This document shows, in pieces, positions 32,279-40,956 of a stretch of DNA of 46,178 bases. The DNA is from CAXDOZ01 sp963991145 (GTDB taxonomy: Bacteria > Bacteroidota > Bacteroidia > Chitinophagales > JABDMM01). The notes under the pieces were generated by a model that was not told the DNA's origin, did no database searches, and was given only the letters and a program-made list of their open reading frames with translations. Position 1 is the first letter of the stretch; the number at the start of each line of letters is the position of its first letter. Both the position numbers and the translations under genes were made by a program. Where the stretch lies: NCBI GenBank assembly GCA_963991145.1, contig CAXDOZ010000007.1, positions 1 through 46,178 of the forward strand, written 5' to 3'.

Positions 32279-33894
32279 CTTCCCTCTCCGTGCTTGATGC
32301 TACTGAACATCCTTCCAATTCGGATCTTCTTAAAGAAACTGCTTTCATAAGAATCAAGAGAAAGCCAGATAAACCAGGCTTTTCCTACGATGTGATCTTC
32401 CGGAACAAAGCCCCAGGCTCTTGAGTCCTGTGAATTATGCCTGTTGTCACCCATCATGAAGTAATAATCCATCTCGAATGTGTAGGAATCTGTCTCAACT
32501 CCGTCTAGAATGTACTTTCCTTCGGTTTTCTGAAGTGTATGCCCTTCATAAACCTTGATAGCTCTTTGATACAAAGCATAAGTGGTATCATCTAAAGGAA
32601 TAGTTTCTCCTTTGGCAGGAATCCAAAGCGGTCCAAAATTGTCCCAGTTCCACTGGCAAACATCAGAGTTTCTTGGGAAGACATCAGAATCAAACTCACC
32701 AGGTTTATAAGAGAATGGTGTAACCTCATCAATAAAAGAAAGCCTATTTAAGGCTGCGATTGTCTCTGGATTGCTCTCAAGAATCAGGTATTCAGAATTA
32801 TTCGCTTCAAAACCATCGAATTGAATATCGGCAGGAGAGATGTCAAAGGCTTCAAACTCCTTGTAATAAGGCTCAAATGAACTCATTAACTGCTCCCGCA
32901 TTGATGGATCATAAGCATTGATATCAAGGCTTACAATATCCTGAGCATACTTCACTGTGTGTCTGAATTGCAGGTGTTCAGGCTCATAAGCAGAGTTGCC
33001 ATTTATATAGACCTTCTGCTCCTTTATCTCTATAACATCACCAGGAACGGCAACACAGCGCTTAATATAGTTGTCGCGCTTATCTACCGGTCGATAGGTC
33101 ATGTGGTAATGATTGTATACTGCTTGTTGAGATCCCATCTCTTCCAGCAGCTTGTAATAAGGACGCTCTGAGTTAAACTCCAGGCTGACCGTATCTCCCG
33201 CGGGGAAGTTGAAGACCACGATATCATTTCTTTCTACAGTTTGCGAACCATTGATTCTCATATATGGAAGGCTGATCCATTCCAGGTATGATTTTGTATT
33301 TACCACCGGTAATGTATGGTGGAAGAAAGGCACTGATAATGGGGTGTTTGGGATTCTTGGACCGTAATGAAACTTGCTCACAAACAGGAAATCACCAATT
33401 AATAAAGAACCCTCCATCGAACCCGTAGGAATCGTATAAGCTTCAACTGCAAAGATCCTAATGAAAGTTGCAGCGATAACCGCAAAGACAATAGCGTCTA
33501 ACCATTCCTTTTGAGGCGATTTTTTTGGAGGAGGTGAACCCGGCTTCAATCCATGTGGGCCGATGAACTCAGGCTTTTCAACCAAACTCATATATGGGAG
33601 GTAGGCAAAGCCAAATAACAGTGCAGCAGCTTTCTTCCACTTATTCTTCTCACCAAAGGCTACAGCCAGATCCAGGCACAGCGTACAGAATGTGATGAAG
33701 TTGATGATCGGAATCAAAAGGCTTAGATACCACCATGGGCTCTTTCCGGTCATCTTGAACAATCCATGAATGTTCTTTCCCGGTATAAAAGCATCGGATT
33801 TTGACAGCCCTGCTTTTTCAAACAAATTCCCGCAAAGCATGAGAACTACACTTAGTAGGATGATTGGGAAAAAAGTTATAAATGCAAGATACAT
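32275..33894 (-). CDS. lepB: Signal peptidase I, long Bacteroidota form
   Basis: LepB cleaves signal peptides of exported proteins at the inner membrane. At 539 residues it is much longer than the enterobacterial enzyme (about 324). The N-terminal 130 residues hold about three membrane segments with a small PGKNIHGLF-type domain, and a further helix precedes the catalytic domain. The nucleophile is Ser159 in PTGSMEGSL, the general base is Lys278 in IKRCVAVPGD, and MMGDNRHNSQDSR is the C-terminal box E. About 190 residues are inserted between the lysine box and box E. It is the last gene of the parA-parB-DUF5683-dapB-lepB block. Confidence 0.95.
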   Translation of the reverse strand: MYLAFITFFPIILLSVVLMLCGNLFEKAGLSKSDAFIPGKNIHGLFKMTGKSPWWYLSLLIPIINFITFCTLCLDLAVAFGEKNKWKKAAALLFGFAYLPYMSLVEKPEFIGPHGLKPGSPPPKKSPQKEWLDAIVFAVIAATFIRIFAVEAYTIPTGSMEGSLLIGDFLFVSKFHYGPRIPNTPLSVPFFHHTLPVVNTKSYLEWISLPYMRINGSQTVERNDIVVFNFPAGDTVSLEFNSERPYYKLLEEMGSQQAVYNHYHMTYRPVDKRDNYIKRCVAVPGDVIEIKEQKVYINGNSAYEPEHLQFRHTVKYAQDIVSLDINAYDPSMREQLMSSFEPYYKEFEAFDISPADIQFDGFEANNSEYLILESNPETIAALNRLSFIDEVTPFSYKPGEFDSDVFPRNSDVCQWNWDNFGPLWIPAKGETIPLDDTTYALYQRAIKVYEGHTLQKTEGKYILDGVETDSYTFEMDYYFMMGDNRHNSQDSRAWGFVPEDHIVGKAWFIWLSLDSYESSFFKKIRIGRMFSSIKHGEGS

Positions 33895-33905
33895 AGGTGT
33901 TTGTC

Positions 33906-34622
33906 TTATTTTAATTGAAGCAGGTCTTCCATTGTATAGAATCCCTTTTTACCAATCAAGAACTCTGCAGCCTGAACTGCCCCTTCGGCAAAACCCAGTC
34001 GGGATTTTGCTTCGTGCTCGATCTTGATGCAATCTACATTGGAAGAATAAGATATGGAATGAGTGCCCGGTACATTTGGCTCTCTTTTGGACGTAATTTC
34101 AAGAACATCAGATGAATCGGCATTTCCTTCAACCCATTCTCTATATTCTTTATGCTTTAATATCAGGCCTTCGGCCAGATGGATGGCTGTTCCGCTAGGA
34201 CTGTCCAGTTTCTCGGTGTGATGAATCTCCTCCATGGAAGCAGAGTAGGAGCTTAAGTTGCTCATTCTCTCTGCCAACCACTTATTCAAGGCGAAGAACA
34301 CATTTACTCCAATACTGAAATTAGGGGCGTAAAAGAAGGCTCCGCCTGATGAAGTCATCGCCTCTTTGACCTTATCCATTTCCTCTAACCAGCCTGTTGT
34401 GCCCGATACAACTGGGATTCCAGCCTCAAAGCAGGCGAGAAGGTTCTCCACCGCGGCTTCCGGTCTGGAAAACTCGATTGCAACATCTGCACCTGAATCC
34501 TTCAGAGAATCAATCTCTCCTTCGTTTATCCTCGCAACAACCTCATGACCACTGCCTTCTCGAAGAAGCACTGATTCAATGGTCTTACCCATTTTACCGT
34601 ATCCAACTATAGCAACTCTCAT
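33906..34622 (-). CDS. dapB: 4-hydroxy-tetrahydrodipicolinate reductase
   Basis: DapB reduces the dipicolinate intermediate in lysine and diaminopimelate synthesis. The 238-residue protein has the NAD(P) motif VGYGKMGK at residues 6-13, SGTTGW, and the catalytic region EEIHHTEKLDSPSGTA, in which His and Lys match the catalytic residues of the family. It overlaps the upstream DUF5683 gene by 4 bases and precedes lepB by 11 bases. Diaminopimelate also feeds peptidoglycan. Confidence 0.95.
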   Translation of the reverse strand: MRVAIVGYGKMGKTIESVLLREGSGHEVVARINEGEIDSLKDSGADVAIEFSRPEAAVENLLACFEAGIPVVSGTTGWLEEMDKVKEAMTSSGGAFFYAPNFSIGVNVFFALNKWLAERMSNLSSYSASMEEIHHTEKLDSPSGTAIHLAEGLILKHKEYREWVEGNADSSDVLEITSKREPNVPGTHSISYSSNVDCIKIEHEAKSRLGFAEGAVQAAEFLIGKKGFYTMEDLLQLK

Positions 34623-35239
34623 AATCGCAGGACTAATCTAAAGCCGGTAAAGGTACTAGCTCTACCGGTCGGAATTGCAATTTTAGGCTCCAATCTGAGC
34701 GTAAGATCATCTCCAACCTCCCATTCCATTAGGTGGGCATCTACCACTGCATCTACCATGACTAATAACCACCAAACCGATAAGCCAATAATGGAAAGGT
34801 CCATATTGCTCTTGTATCGATCCTTAAAGGTTCTGAGAGTGTTTACATCTGTAATCCCATTGCATTCACCCATGGTAGTGGAATCACCATCAGATTGGAG
34901 AAATAGGGCATTCTTATAGCACCTGTGCCTTTTAGCGTTGATCCCTACTGCATAGGCAAGTCCTCCAAAACCGGCGTATACAATGGGAAGTTTCCAGTAT
35001 CTGCGATTATAGATTTGTCCGGCACCTGGAATCAAACCTGCAAGAAGTGCAGCTTTTTTAGGGCTGTGGGGCTTTACCATAACCGACTCTGGGTCTGATA
35101 CGTCTTCCACCACAGCAGAGTCTTCAACAGTTATTACACTGTCGGTAATCTGAGCAAAGCTCGATGATGTCCAAACAAGGAGAAATAGAATTAGAAAACT
35201 AAGCTTCAAGCAATTCCAGGATTCGTTCGAAATCGTCAT
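34619..35239 (-). CDS. DUF5683 family membrane protein
   Basis: A 206-residue protein with a cleavable signal peptide (hydrophobic about 13-26, ending SSFAQ). The conserved core SPKKAALLAGLIPGAGQIYN is at about residues 54-73, followed by a hydrophobic YWKLPIVYAGFGGLAYAVG and a second membrane segment near 145-165. This core is typical of DUF5683, a Bacteroidota family of unknown role nearly always placed between parB and dapB. Its start lies 41 bases inside the end of parB, so it is probably translated by coupling. Confidence 0.88.
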   Translation of the reverse strand: MTISNESWNCLKLSFLILFLLVWTSSSFAQITDSVITVEDSAVVEDVSDPESVMVKPHSPKKAALLAGLIPGAGQIYNRRYWKLPIVYAGFGGLAYAVGINAKRHRCYKNALFLQSDGDSTTMGECNGITDVNTLRTFKDRYKSNMDLSIIGLSVWWLLVMVDAVVDAHLMEWEVGDDLTLRLEPKIAIPTGRASTFTGFRLVLRL

Positions 35240-36095
35240 AATTGAAGTAAGGGATCACAAATTCCCCTTTTCCGCCAGATCCACTCTTAACCTTCACTTT
35301 GGTGCCAAAGTGGGAGGTAAGTCTGTCCTGGATCTTCTGCATCTCAGGAGAAGTTTCCTTCGCTTTTGGTGCAGCCTTCTTCTTAATGGTCTTGCCACCT
35401 TTTAGCTCTGCTACCAATGCTTCTACCTGACGAACAGAAAGGCTCTTATCAGTTGTTTCCTTGAAGAAGTACAATTGCTGATCAACGTTGTCTACACCTA
35501 CAATTGCACGAGCGTGCCCCATCGAAATTCTGCGATCTTTAATAGCTGCCTGAATATCAGGAGGTAGCTTCAAAAGTCTTAGGTAGTTAGTTACGGTAGC
35601 TCTCTTCTTTCCAAGTCTTTGGGCAAGCTCATCGTGATTCAGATCGCACTCATCCATTAGACGCTGGTAATTCAAACCAATTTCAATCGCATTGAGATCT
35701 TCTCTCTGAATATTCTCGATCAATGCGATCTCTAGTGATTCCTGATCATTTGCTGATCTCACATAGGCAGGGATCTCAGTCTTTCCAGCAAGGAGAGAAG
35801 CTCTTAACCTTCTTTCACCCGCAATCAATTGAAAGTGACCGTTAGCCTGTGCTCTGACCGTTATAGGCTGGATCACTCCGTGAACCTTGATTGATTCGCT
35901 TAGATCCTGAAGAGCATCCTCGTTGAAATCACTTCTTGGCTGAAATGGATTGACCTCGATCTTGTCAAGCGGAATAGTGACAACAGATCCGGAAGTAGTC
36001 TGACTTCCTTCCAGTGCTTTTCCTTCTTCCTCCTGGTCGATATCCTCTAAAAGGGCTCGAATCCCTTTTCCTAATGCTTCTTTCTTCTTACTCAT
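35199..36095 (-). CDS. parB: Chromosome partitioning protein ParB
   Basis: ParB is the DNA-binding CTPase clamp of the chromosome segregation system. The 298-residue protein has IPLDKIEVNPFQPR at about 42-55, the arginine motif GERRLRAS, a helix-turn-helix region around LAQRLGKKRATVTNYLRLL, and a C-terminal dimerisation domain preceded by a lysine-rich linker. It begins 3 bases after parA. No exact parS palindrome was seen in the window. Confidence 0.96.
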   Translation of the reverse strand: MSKKKEALGKGIRALLEDIDQEEEGKALEGSQTTSGSVVTIPLDKIEVNPFQPRSDFNEDALQDLSESIKVHGVIQPITVRAQANGHFQLIAGERRLRASLLAGKTEIPAYVRSANDQESLEIALIENIQREDLNAIEIGLNYQRLMDECDLNHDELAQRLGKKRATVTNYLRLLKLPPDIQAAIKDRRISMGHARAIVGVDNVDQQLYFFKETTDKSLSVRQVEALVAELKGGKTIKKKAAPKAKETSPEMQKIQDRLTSHFGTKVKVKSGSGGKGEFVIPYFNYDDFERILELLEA

Positions 36096-36098
36096 GCA

Positions 36099-36914
36099 CT
36101 AATCTTCCTCGATATTGATAATCTTATCGGAAGTCTTGATCTTGGTAGAATCGTTATTCTGCAAGACTTCTCTTGCCAAATTTAGGTAATTCGTTGCCCC
36201 TGAGCTATCTGCGTCATACATAACAGCCGGCTTTCCAAAGCTTGGTGCTTCACCCAATCTTGTGTTTCGATGGATGATCGTCTCAAAAACCAGATCCTGA
36301 AAATGTCTTCTCACCTCAGAAACTACCTGGTTTGAAAGTCTCAAACGCTGGTCGTACATCGTAAGAAGTAATCCTTCAATTTGTAGATCCGGGTTTAATC
36401 TCTTTTGCACAATCTTAATTGTATTCAAAAGCTTACCCAAGCCTTCAAGGGCGAAGTACTCACACTGAACAGGTATCATCACGGCATCTGAAGCAGTAAG
36501 AGCGTTAACTGTGATCAAACCTAAGGATGGAGAGCAGTCGATCAGGATGTAATCGTAATCCTCTCTTAGATCATTAATGAGGCCTTTTAGGATCCTTTCA
36601 CGGTTCGGATGATTGATCAATTCGATCTCCGCACCAACCAGATCCAAATGAGCAGGAAGAAGAAACAGGTTAGGTGTCTCAGTCTCAAGAATAATGTCCT
36701 TGGCCTTAGTATCGTGGATCAGAGCTTCGTAAATACTCGATTTGATATTCTTTGGATCGAAACCAACACCAGAGGTTGAATTCGCCTGGGGATCAGCATC
36801 AATCAACAAGGTCTTCTTGTCCAACACAGCTAAACTTGCCGCTAAATTGATAGCGGAAGTAGTTTTACCAACTCCACCTTTCTGATTCGCTATTGAGATA
36901 ACTTTTGCACTCAT
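36099..36914 (-). CDS. parA: Chromosome partitioning ATPase ParA/Soj
   Basis: A 271-residue ParA-type ATPase. The deviant Walker A motif KGGVGKTTSAIN is at about residues 11-22, Walker A' is DADPQANST, and Walker B is ILIDCSPSLG. The short N-terminus without an HTH domain fits the chromosomal Soj type. It drives movement of ParB-bound origin regions. It lies in the conserved parA-parB-DUF5683-dapB-lepB order and begins 6 bases after the hydrolase gene. Confidence 0.96.
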   Translation of the reverse strand: MSAKVISIANQKGGVGKTTSAINLAASLAVLDKKTLLIDADPQANSTSGVGFDPKNIKSSIYEALIHDTKAKDIILETETPNLFLLPAHLDLVGAEIELINHPNRERILKGLINDLREDYDYILIDCSPSLGLITVNALTASDAVMIPVQCEYFALEGLGKLLNTIKIVQKRLNPDLQIEGLLLTMYDQRLRLSNQVVSEVRRHFQDLVFETIIHRNTRLGEAPSFGKPAVMYDADSSGATNYLNLAREVLQNNDSTKIKTSDKIINIEED

Positions 36915-36920
36915 ACACTT

Positions 36921-37607
36921 CTAGATGTTGCGGCTCTCGCCAATTTCCATGATGATTAATTCCTTTCCCTTATCCGCAAAGGCTTTTTTTGCTTCGTAAT
37001 GATCGATCTTGATAAAACCGAAGGTGTCATAATGGACACCGATCACCTTATCACACTTCACAAAATCACTCGCAATAATGGCGTCTTCATAACCCATCGT
37101 AAAGCAGTCGCCAATTGGAAATACGCAAAAATCCAAAGGCTTAGAAGTCCTGGGGATCAATTGCATATCAAGCGTTAGGGCTGTATCTCCTGCATAGTAG
37201 AAGTTCCCCGCCTCACTTTCAATCACGAAGCCAAGAGGGTTTCCACCATAGCTACCGTCTGGCAATACACTTGAGTGAACTGCATTCGTAGCCTTGACAC
37301 TTCCAAACTCAAAATTCCACTTACCACCGTGGTTCATCGGCTGGAATTTTTCAATACCCAGACCATTTGCCCATAAAGCCACTTCATAAGCTGCTACAAC
37401 AGTAGAATCATTGCGCTTGGCAATTGACTCCATGTCGAGCACGTGATCCTGATGGCCATGAGAAAGGAGGATGTAATCTGCAGCGATCTCATCCACATTG
37501 ACGATCCCGGCTGCCATCTCATTTCCTGTAATGAATGGGTCAAAAAGGATCTGCTTGCCTCCAATTTCGACTTGAAAACATGCATGGCCGTAGTAAGTAA
37601 ACTTCAT
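36921..37607 (-). CDS. UPF0173-type metal-dependent hydrolase (metallo-beta-lactamase fold)
   Basis: I start this gene at the ATG at 37607, giving 228 residues, the normal length of UPF0173 proteins, and the usual N-terminus MKFTYYGHACFQVE. A longer frame to 37757 would add 50 residues without resemblance to the family and would overlap the divergent gene. Metal ligands are in SHGHQDHVLD, with further His in NAVHSS, Asp in YAGDTALT and a late GVHYDTF. The substrate is unknown. It may head the operon that continues with parA. Confidence 0.9.
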   Translation of the reverse strand: MKFTYYGHACFQVEIGGKQILFDPFITGNEMAAGIVNVDEIAADYILLSHGHQDHVLDMESIAKRNDSTVVAAYEVALWANGLGIEKFQPMNHGGKWNFEFGSVKATNAVHSSVLPDGSYGGNPLGFVIESEAGNFYYAGDTALTLDMQLIPRTSKPLDFCVFPIGDCFTMGYEDAIIASDFVKCDKVIGVHYDTFGFIKIDHYEAKKAFADKGKELIIMEIGESRNI

Positions 37608-37727
37608 GCTTGCGTTTTTAGGATTTCTAAAGATACATGGAAGGCCGGCTGAGGCACTTTTGAGTATCCCAATTTTATGCACAAAATCCTGTTTGAAAAG
37701 CAGCCTTAAGAGCCTGTTTTGCTTGGA

Positions 37728-37735
37728 TACATTTG
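37728..37735 (+). promoter_or_regulatory. Candidate -7 box before the peptide-binding lipoprotein
   Basis: TACATTTG fits TAnnTTTG. It is followed by 3 bases and an in-frame ATG at 37739, and then by the preferred ATG at 37763. I see no -33 element at the normal spacing (the nearest TTTG is 32 bases upstream), so this is weak. Confidence 0.3.
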
Positions 37736-37762
37736 TAAATGAGACAAATCGAATCAAGCTTC

Positions 37763-39391
37763 ATGTGGACAACCCAATATAGACAGGCCACCGCCCTCAG
37801 TTTCTTGCTGGTAATTCTGGCAATATCCTCCTGCAATCCTAAAAAGTCAAATAAAGACCTGGTCGTCTTTAGATATAATCAAGCCGATGGCATTAGCTCG
37901 CTTGATCCTGCTTATGCCAAGAACCTGGCTAATATCTGGGTGGTGAACCTAATGTTCAATGGTTTGGTGCAAATGGATAAGGATCTGAACTTACAGCCTT
38001 GTATTGCTAAGTCGTGGTCAGTTTCAGAAGACGGTCTCACTTACACTTTCGACCTTCGGTCGGATGTTCGTTTTCACGATCACTCAGCCTTCCCTGAAGG
38101 GAAAGGGAGAGTAGTAACGGCAGAGGATTTTGTATACAGCTTTAATCGCTTGCTGGATCCCATTGTAGCTGCTGATGGAGCCTGGGTCTTCCGGGGAAAA
38201 GTGGATGAAAGCAATCCTTTTGTAGCCTTGAACGACAGCACATTTCAGATCAATCTCATTGCCCCGAGCAGACCTTTGATGAGTATTCTGACCATGCCTT
38301 ATTGCTATGTAGTTCCTCACGAAGTGGCAGATGAACTGGGAGAGAAGTTTGGAACTGCTCCAATTGGCACCGGTCCCTTTGTTTTCAAGTCCTGGATCAA
38401 GGGAGAATCGATGGTTACAGTGCGCAATCAGAATTACTTTGAAACAGAGAACGGGGAGCAATTACCTTATCTGGACGGAGTAAAGGTTTCCTTCATCGGT
38501 GATAAAAAGGGTGAGTTCATGGCTTTTAAAAAGGGTGAGCTCCACTTCGTAAGCAGCATCGACCCCAGTTATTACAATGAGGTATTCGACCTGGATGGAA
38601 ACCTGAAGCCGGATTATGCTGAGACAATTGAGCTTGACAGATTGCCCTATCTGAATACAGAGTATTTGGGGATACAGCTCGATCCAACAAATCTAGAAGG
38701 AGGAGAGCATCCATTAATGGACAAAAACCTTCGATTGGCTCTGAACTATGGTTTCAATAGAGAGGAGATCGTACTCTTCTTGAGAAACAATCTTGGAATG
38801 CCTGCAAGTTCCGGTATCACTCCAGCCGGACTACCAAGCTTTGACCCAGAAGCTGTTCCCGGTTATTCCTATGATCCAGAGCTTGCAAAGGCTTACCTGG
38901 CTCAATCCAACTATAATGGAGAGGAGTTTAAATTGCTATCAAGCAAGCAGTATGAGGGAATGACATTAAGCATGGTAAAGCAATGGCAGGACCTGGGAAT
39001 CAATGTGATTCAGGAAGTTGTAGATGCGGGTTATCTCCGTGATCTGAAAGCAAGGAAAGAAGCAGCATTCTTCCGGGCCTCCTGGATTGCTGACTATCCT
39101 GATGCAGAGAGTTATTTCTCTATGTTCTACTCTGAGAATGGCACCCCACCCAATTACACCAGCTTTAATAATGCACGATTTGATTCACTCTACAATGCAG
39201 CACTTCTAAGCACTGATATGAATGAGATCCTTAGTCTTTACCAGGAGATGGATAGGGTGATCATAGAGGATGCGCCAGTGATTCCGATCTATTACGATGA
39301 AGTATTAAGATTGCGCCACAAAACAGTTGAAGGTTTGGTAGCTAACCCCTTAAACTTCTTAGACTTAAAGCGAGTGAAGATCGCTAATTAA
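37763..39391 (+). CDS. Peptide ABC transporter substrate-binding lipoprotein (SBP family 5)
   Basis: A lipoprotein of about 542 residues of the OppA/DppA family (SBP_bac_5), which binds oligopeptides or similar ligands for an ABC importer. The start at 37763 gives a signal peptide with lipobox AISSC; an in-frame ATG at 37739 would lengthen the polar N-terminus by 8 residues. LDPAYAKNLANIWVVNLMF and the DLRSDVRFHD region near residue 100 are typical, as is the late DAPVIPIYYDE. No permease or ATPase gene is nearby, so it is an orphan here. The 3' end overlaps the convergent lgt gene by 8 bases. Confidence 0.92.
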   Translation: MWTTQYRQATALSFLLVILAISSCNPKKSNKDLVVFRYNQADGISSLDPAYAKNLANIWVVNLMFNGLVQMDKDLNLQPCIAKSWSVSEDGLTYTFDLRSDVRFHDHSAFPEGKGRVVTAEDFVYSFNRLLDPIVAADGAWVFRGKVDESNPFVALNDSTFQINLIAPSRPLMSILTMPYCYVVPHEVADELGEKFGTAPIGTGPFVFKSWIKGESMVTVRNQNYFETENGEQLPYLDGVKVSFIGDKKGEFMAFKKGELHFVSSIDPSYYNEVFDLDGNLKPDYAETIELDRLPYLNTEYLGIQLDPTNLEGGEHPLMDKNLRLALNYGFNREEIVLFLRNNLGMPASSGITPAGLPSFDPEAVPGYSYDPELAKAYLAQSNYNGEEFKLLSSKQYEGMTLSMVKQWQDLGINVIQEVVDAGYLRDLKARKEAAFFRASWIADYPDAESYFSMFYSENGTPPNYTSFNNARFDSLYNAALLSTDMNEILSLYQEMDRVIIEDAPVIPIYYDEVLRLRHKTVEGLVANPLNFLDLKRVKIAN

Positions 39392-40172
39392 GCCTTCGTT
39401 TCTCCGACATATACCATAGGAAAATACCCAGAATAAGAAAGGGTATGTGGAGGATCTGTCCAGTTTTGAGGCCTAGCATCCAGTATTCATCATTCTTGAA
39501 ATAGTCAATGAAGAATCGTCCCGTAGGGACTACAATAAAAAACCAGGCTACAAAGCGACCAAAGGGAATGCTTTCAAGCTTATTCAGGTATTGATAAAGC
39601 ATGAATGCGAGAAGACCTGAAAGCATGATCATCTCATAGATCTGAACCGGGTGACGAGGAACCTGATCAATGGACTCGAAAATGAATGCCCAAGGGACAT
39701 CGGCCGGCAGGCCAATGATCTCGCTGTTTATGAGATTGCCAAGACGAATGAGTATGCCACCCGCCGGTAATGCAATGGCTAAGCGATCGATATACCACCA
39801 AAAGTGAATCTGGCCCCGGAACCTTGAGAAGAGGTAAATACCAGTGATCATTCCCAAACCACCGCCGTGACTGGCTAATCCGCGAAAGCCGCCATTCCAG
39901 AACATCAATATCTCATCCGGATGCTGAGAGAAATAAGCCCAATCATAGAAGAAGCAATGAACGAGTCGGGCCCCAATGATCCCTCCAAAGAATATGACCG
40001 CGTAAAGTGGGAGGAGCTCTGATTGAGGGGCATTTTCCCTAATAAAGAACCAACGCAATAAATAACAGCCGCTAAGCACCGCCAGGCCAAACAATAGACT
40101 GTACCATCTGATCTCTGCGCTTCCAAAGTGGAGAAATGGGTCTGGATTCCAGTGTATGAATAGCAGGCTCAT
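39384..40172 (-). CDS. lgt: Prolipoprotein diacylglyceryl transferase
   Basis: Lgt attaches diacylglycerol to the lipobox cysteine of prolipoproteins in the inner membrane. I choose the ATG at 40172 (262 residues), which overlaps the truC stop in an ATGA arrangement; an ATG at 40208 would add 12 residues not typical of the family. About seven helices are visible. The motif FRGLASHGGGLGMITG carries the essential His, and the region GGIIGARLVH and the late VPTGRFFIDYFK are conserved. It would act on the several lipoproteins encoded in this window. Confidence 0.94.
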   Translation of the reverse strand: MSLLFIHWNPDPFLHFGSAEIRWYSLLFGLAVLSGCYLLRWFFIRENAPQSELLPLYAVIFFGGIIGARLVHCFFYDWAYFSQHPDEILMFWNGGFRGLASHGGGLGMITGIYLFSRFRGQIHFWWYIDRLAIALPAGGILIRLGNLINSEIIGLPADVPWAFIFESIDQVPRHPVQIYEMIMLSGLLAFMLYQYLNKLESIPFGRFVAWFFIVVPTGRFFIDYFKNDEYWMLGLKTGQILHIPFLILGIFLWYMSEKRRLN

Positions 40173-40885
40173 GACTCTGTAGCCTCCTTTTCTTTCAGAC
40201 ATTGCCAATCAAAGAGATCAAAAACCTTATTGAATCTATCGGGGTAGTCAGTCGAAAGCTCGACCTTCTCCATTGTCAATGGATGCTTGAACGCCAACTC
40301 TTTAGCGTGAAGCAGTAATCTGTCTAAGCCCCATTTTTCCCTGAATACCTTATTGTGCTTTTTATCTCCGTACTTGCTATCGCAGATCACATAGTGTCGA
40401 AAATGCGCGAAATGCCTTCGTATCTGATGCATCCGCCCCGTAAGGGGCTCAACTTCTACAAGAGAATATCTCGAAGTAGGATAGCGGCTCACTTCTAGCT
40501 CTATCTCACACTGAGCAAGGCTTTCGTATTTGGTTTGAGCCTCTTGAAACTGCTGCTTTTCGCCTTTCTGCAAAGGATGATCGATAATGCCGGGCTCTGG
40601 TATCCAACCACGAACAATGGCACGATAGGATTTCCTTACTTCTCTCGATCTAAATTGGTCCTGCATTTTTCCGGCTATTTCACCAGAGAAAGCAAAGAGA
40701 TTAAGCCCTGAAGTAGGACGGTCCAGGCGATGAACAGGATAAACTTTCCTGCCTGTGAGCTCCCTTAAAAGGGTAGTGGCAAACAAGCTTCTTTCCGCCG
40801 CGATCTTTGTAGGATGCACAAGCAGACCACTTGGCTTATTGATGCAAATAATCGAATAGTCCTGATAGAGAATTTCCAGATCCAC
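40169..40885 (-). CDS. truC: tRNA pseudouridine synthase TruC-like (RluA family)
   Basis: A 238-residue RluA-family pseudouridine synthase. The catalytic Asp is in HRLDRPTSG at about residues 53-61, and INKPSGLLVHPT near 15-26 and GRMHQIRRHFAH later are typical. The short form without an S4 domain and the sequence around the catalytic site suit TruC, which modifies U65 of tRNAs. Assignment to another RluA member remains possible. It overlaps lgt by 4 bases and is divergent from the thioesterase gene. Confidence 0.85.
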   Translation of the reverse strand: MDLEILYQDYSIICINKPSGLLVHPTKIAAERSLFATTLLRELTGRKVYPVHRLDRPTSGLNLFAFSGEIAGKMQDQFRSREVRKSYRAIVRGWIPEPGIIDHPLQKGEKQQFQEAQTKYESLAQCEIELEVSRYPTSRYSLVEVEPLTGRMHQIRRHFAHFRHYVICDSKYGDKKHNKVFREKWGLDRLLLHAKELAFKHPLTMEKVELSTDYPDRFNKVFDLFDWQCLKEKEATES

Positions 40886-40927
40886 AAGTCAAAAATAAGA
40901 TTGCATTTCATGGGAATTGGATTTTTT

Positions 40928-40952
40928 ATCAAACGCCCGTTTGATATCTTTG
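40928..40952 (+). promoter_or_regulatory. Palindromic operator-like site overlapping a -7 promoter box
   Basis: ATCAAACG (40928-40935) and CGTTTGAT (40938-40945) are perfect inverted arms with two bases between them. The last T of the palindrome is the first base of TATCTTTG (40945-40952), a perfect -7 element. The run of T at 40922-40927 lies near the -33 position. The ATG of the thioesterase gene follows 4 bases after the -7 box. A dimeric regulator on this site would block the promoter. It lies in the divergent gap between truC and the thioesterase gene and could control either. Confidence 0.55.
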
Positions 40953-40956
40953 ATTT

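Noticed and set aside
34619..37607. Search for parS near parA and parB.
   Set aside because: I see no TGTTTCACGTGAAACA-like palindrome in or around these genes; parS is probably elsewhere near the origin.
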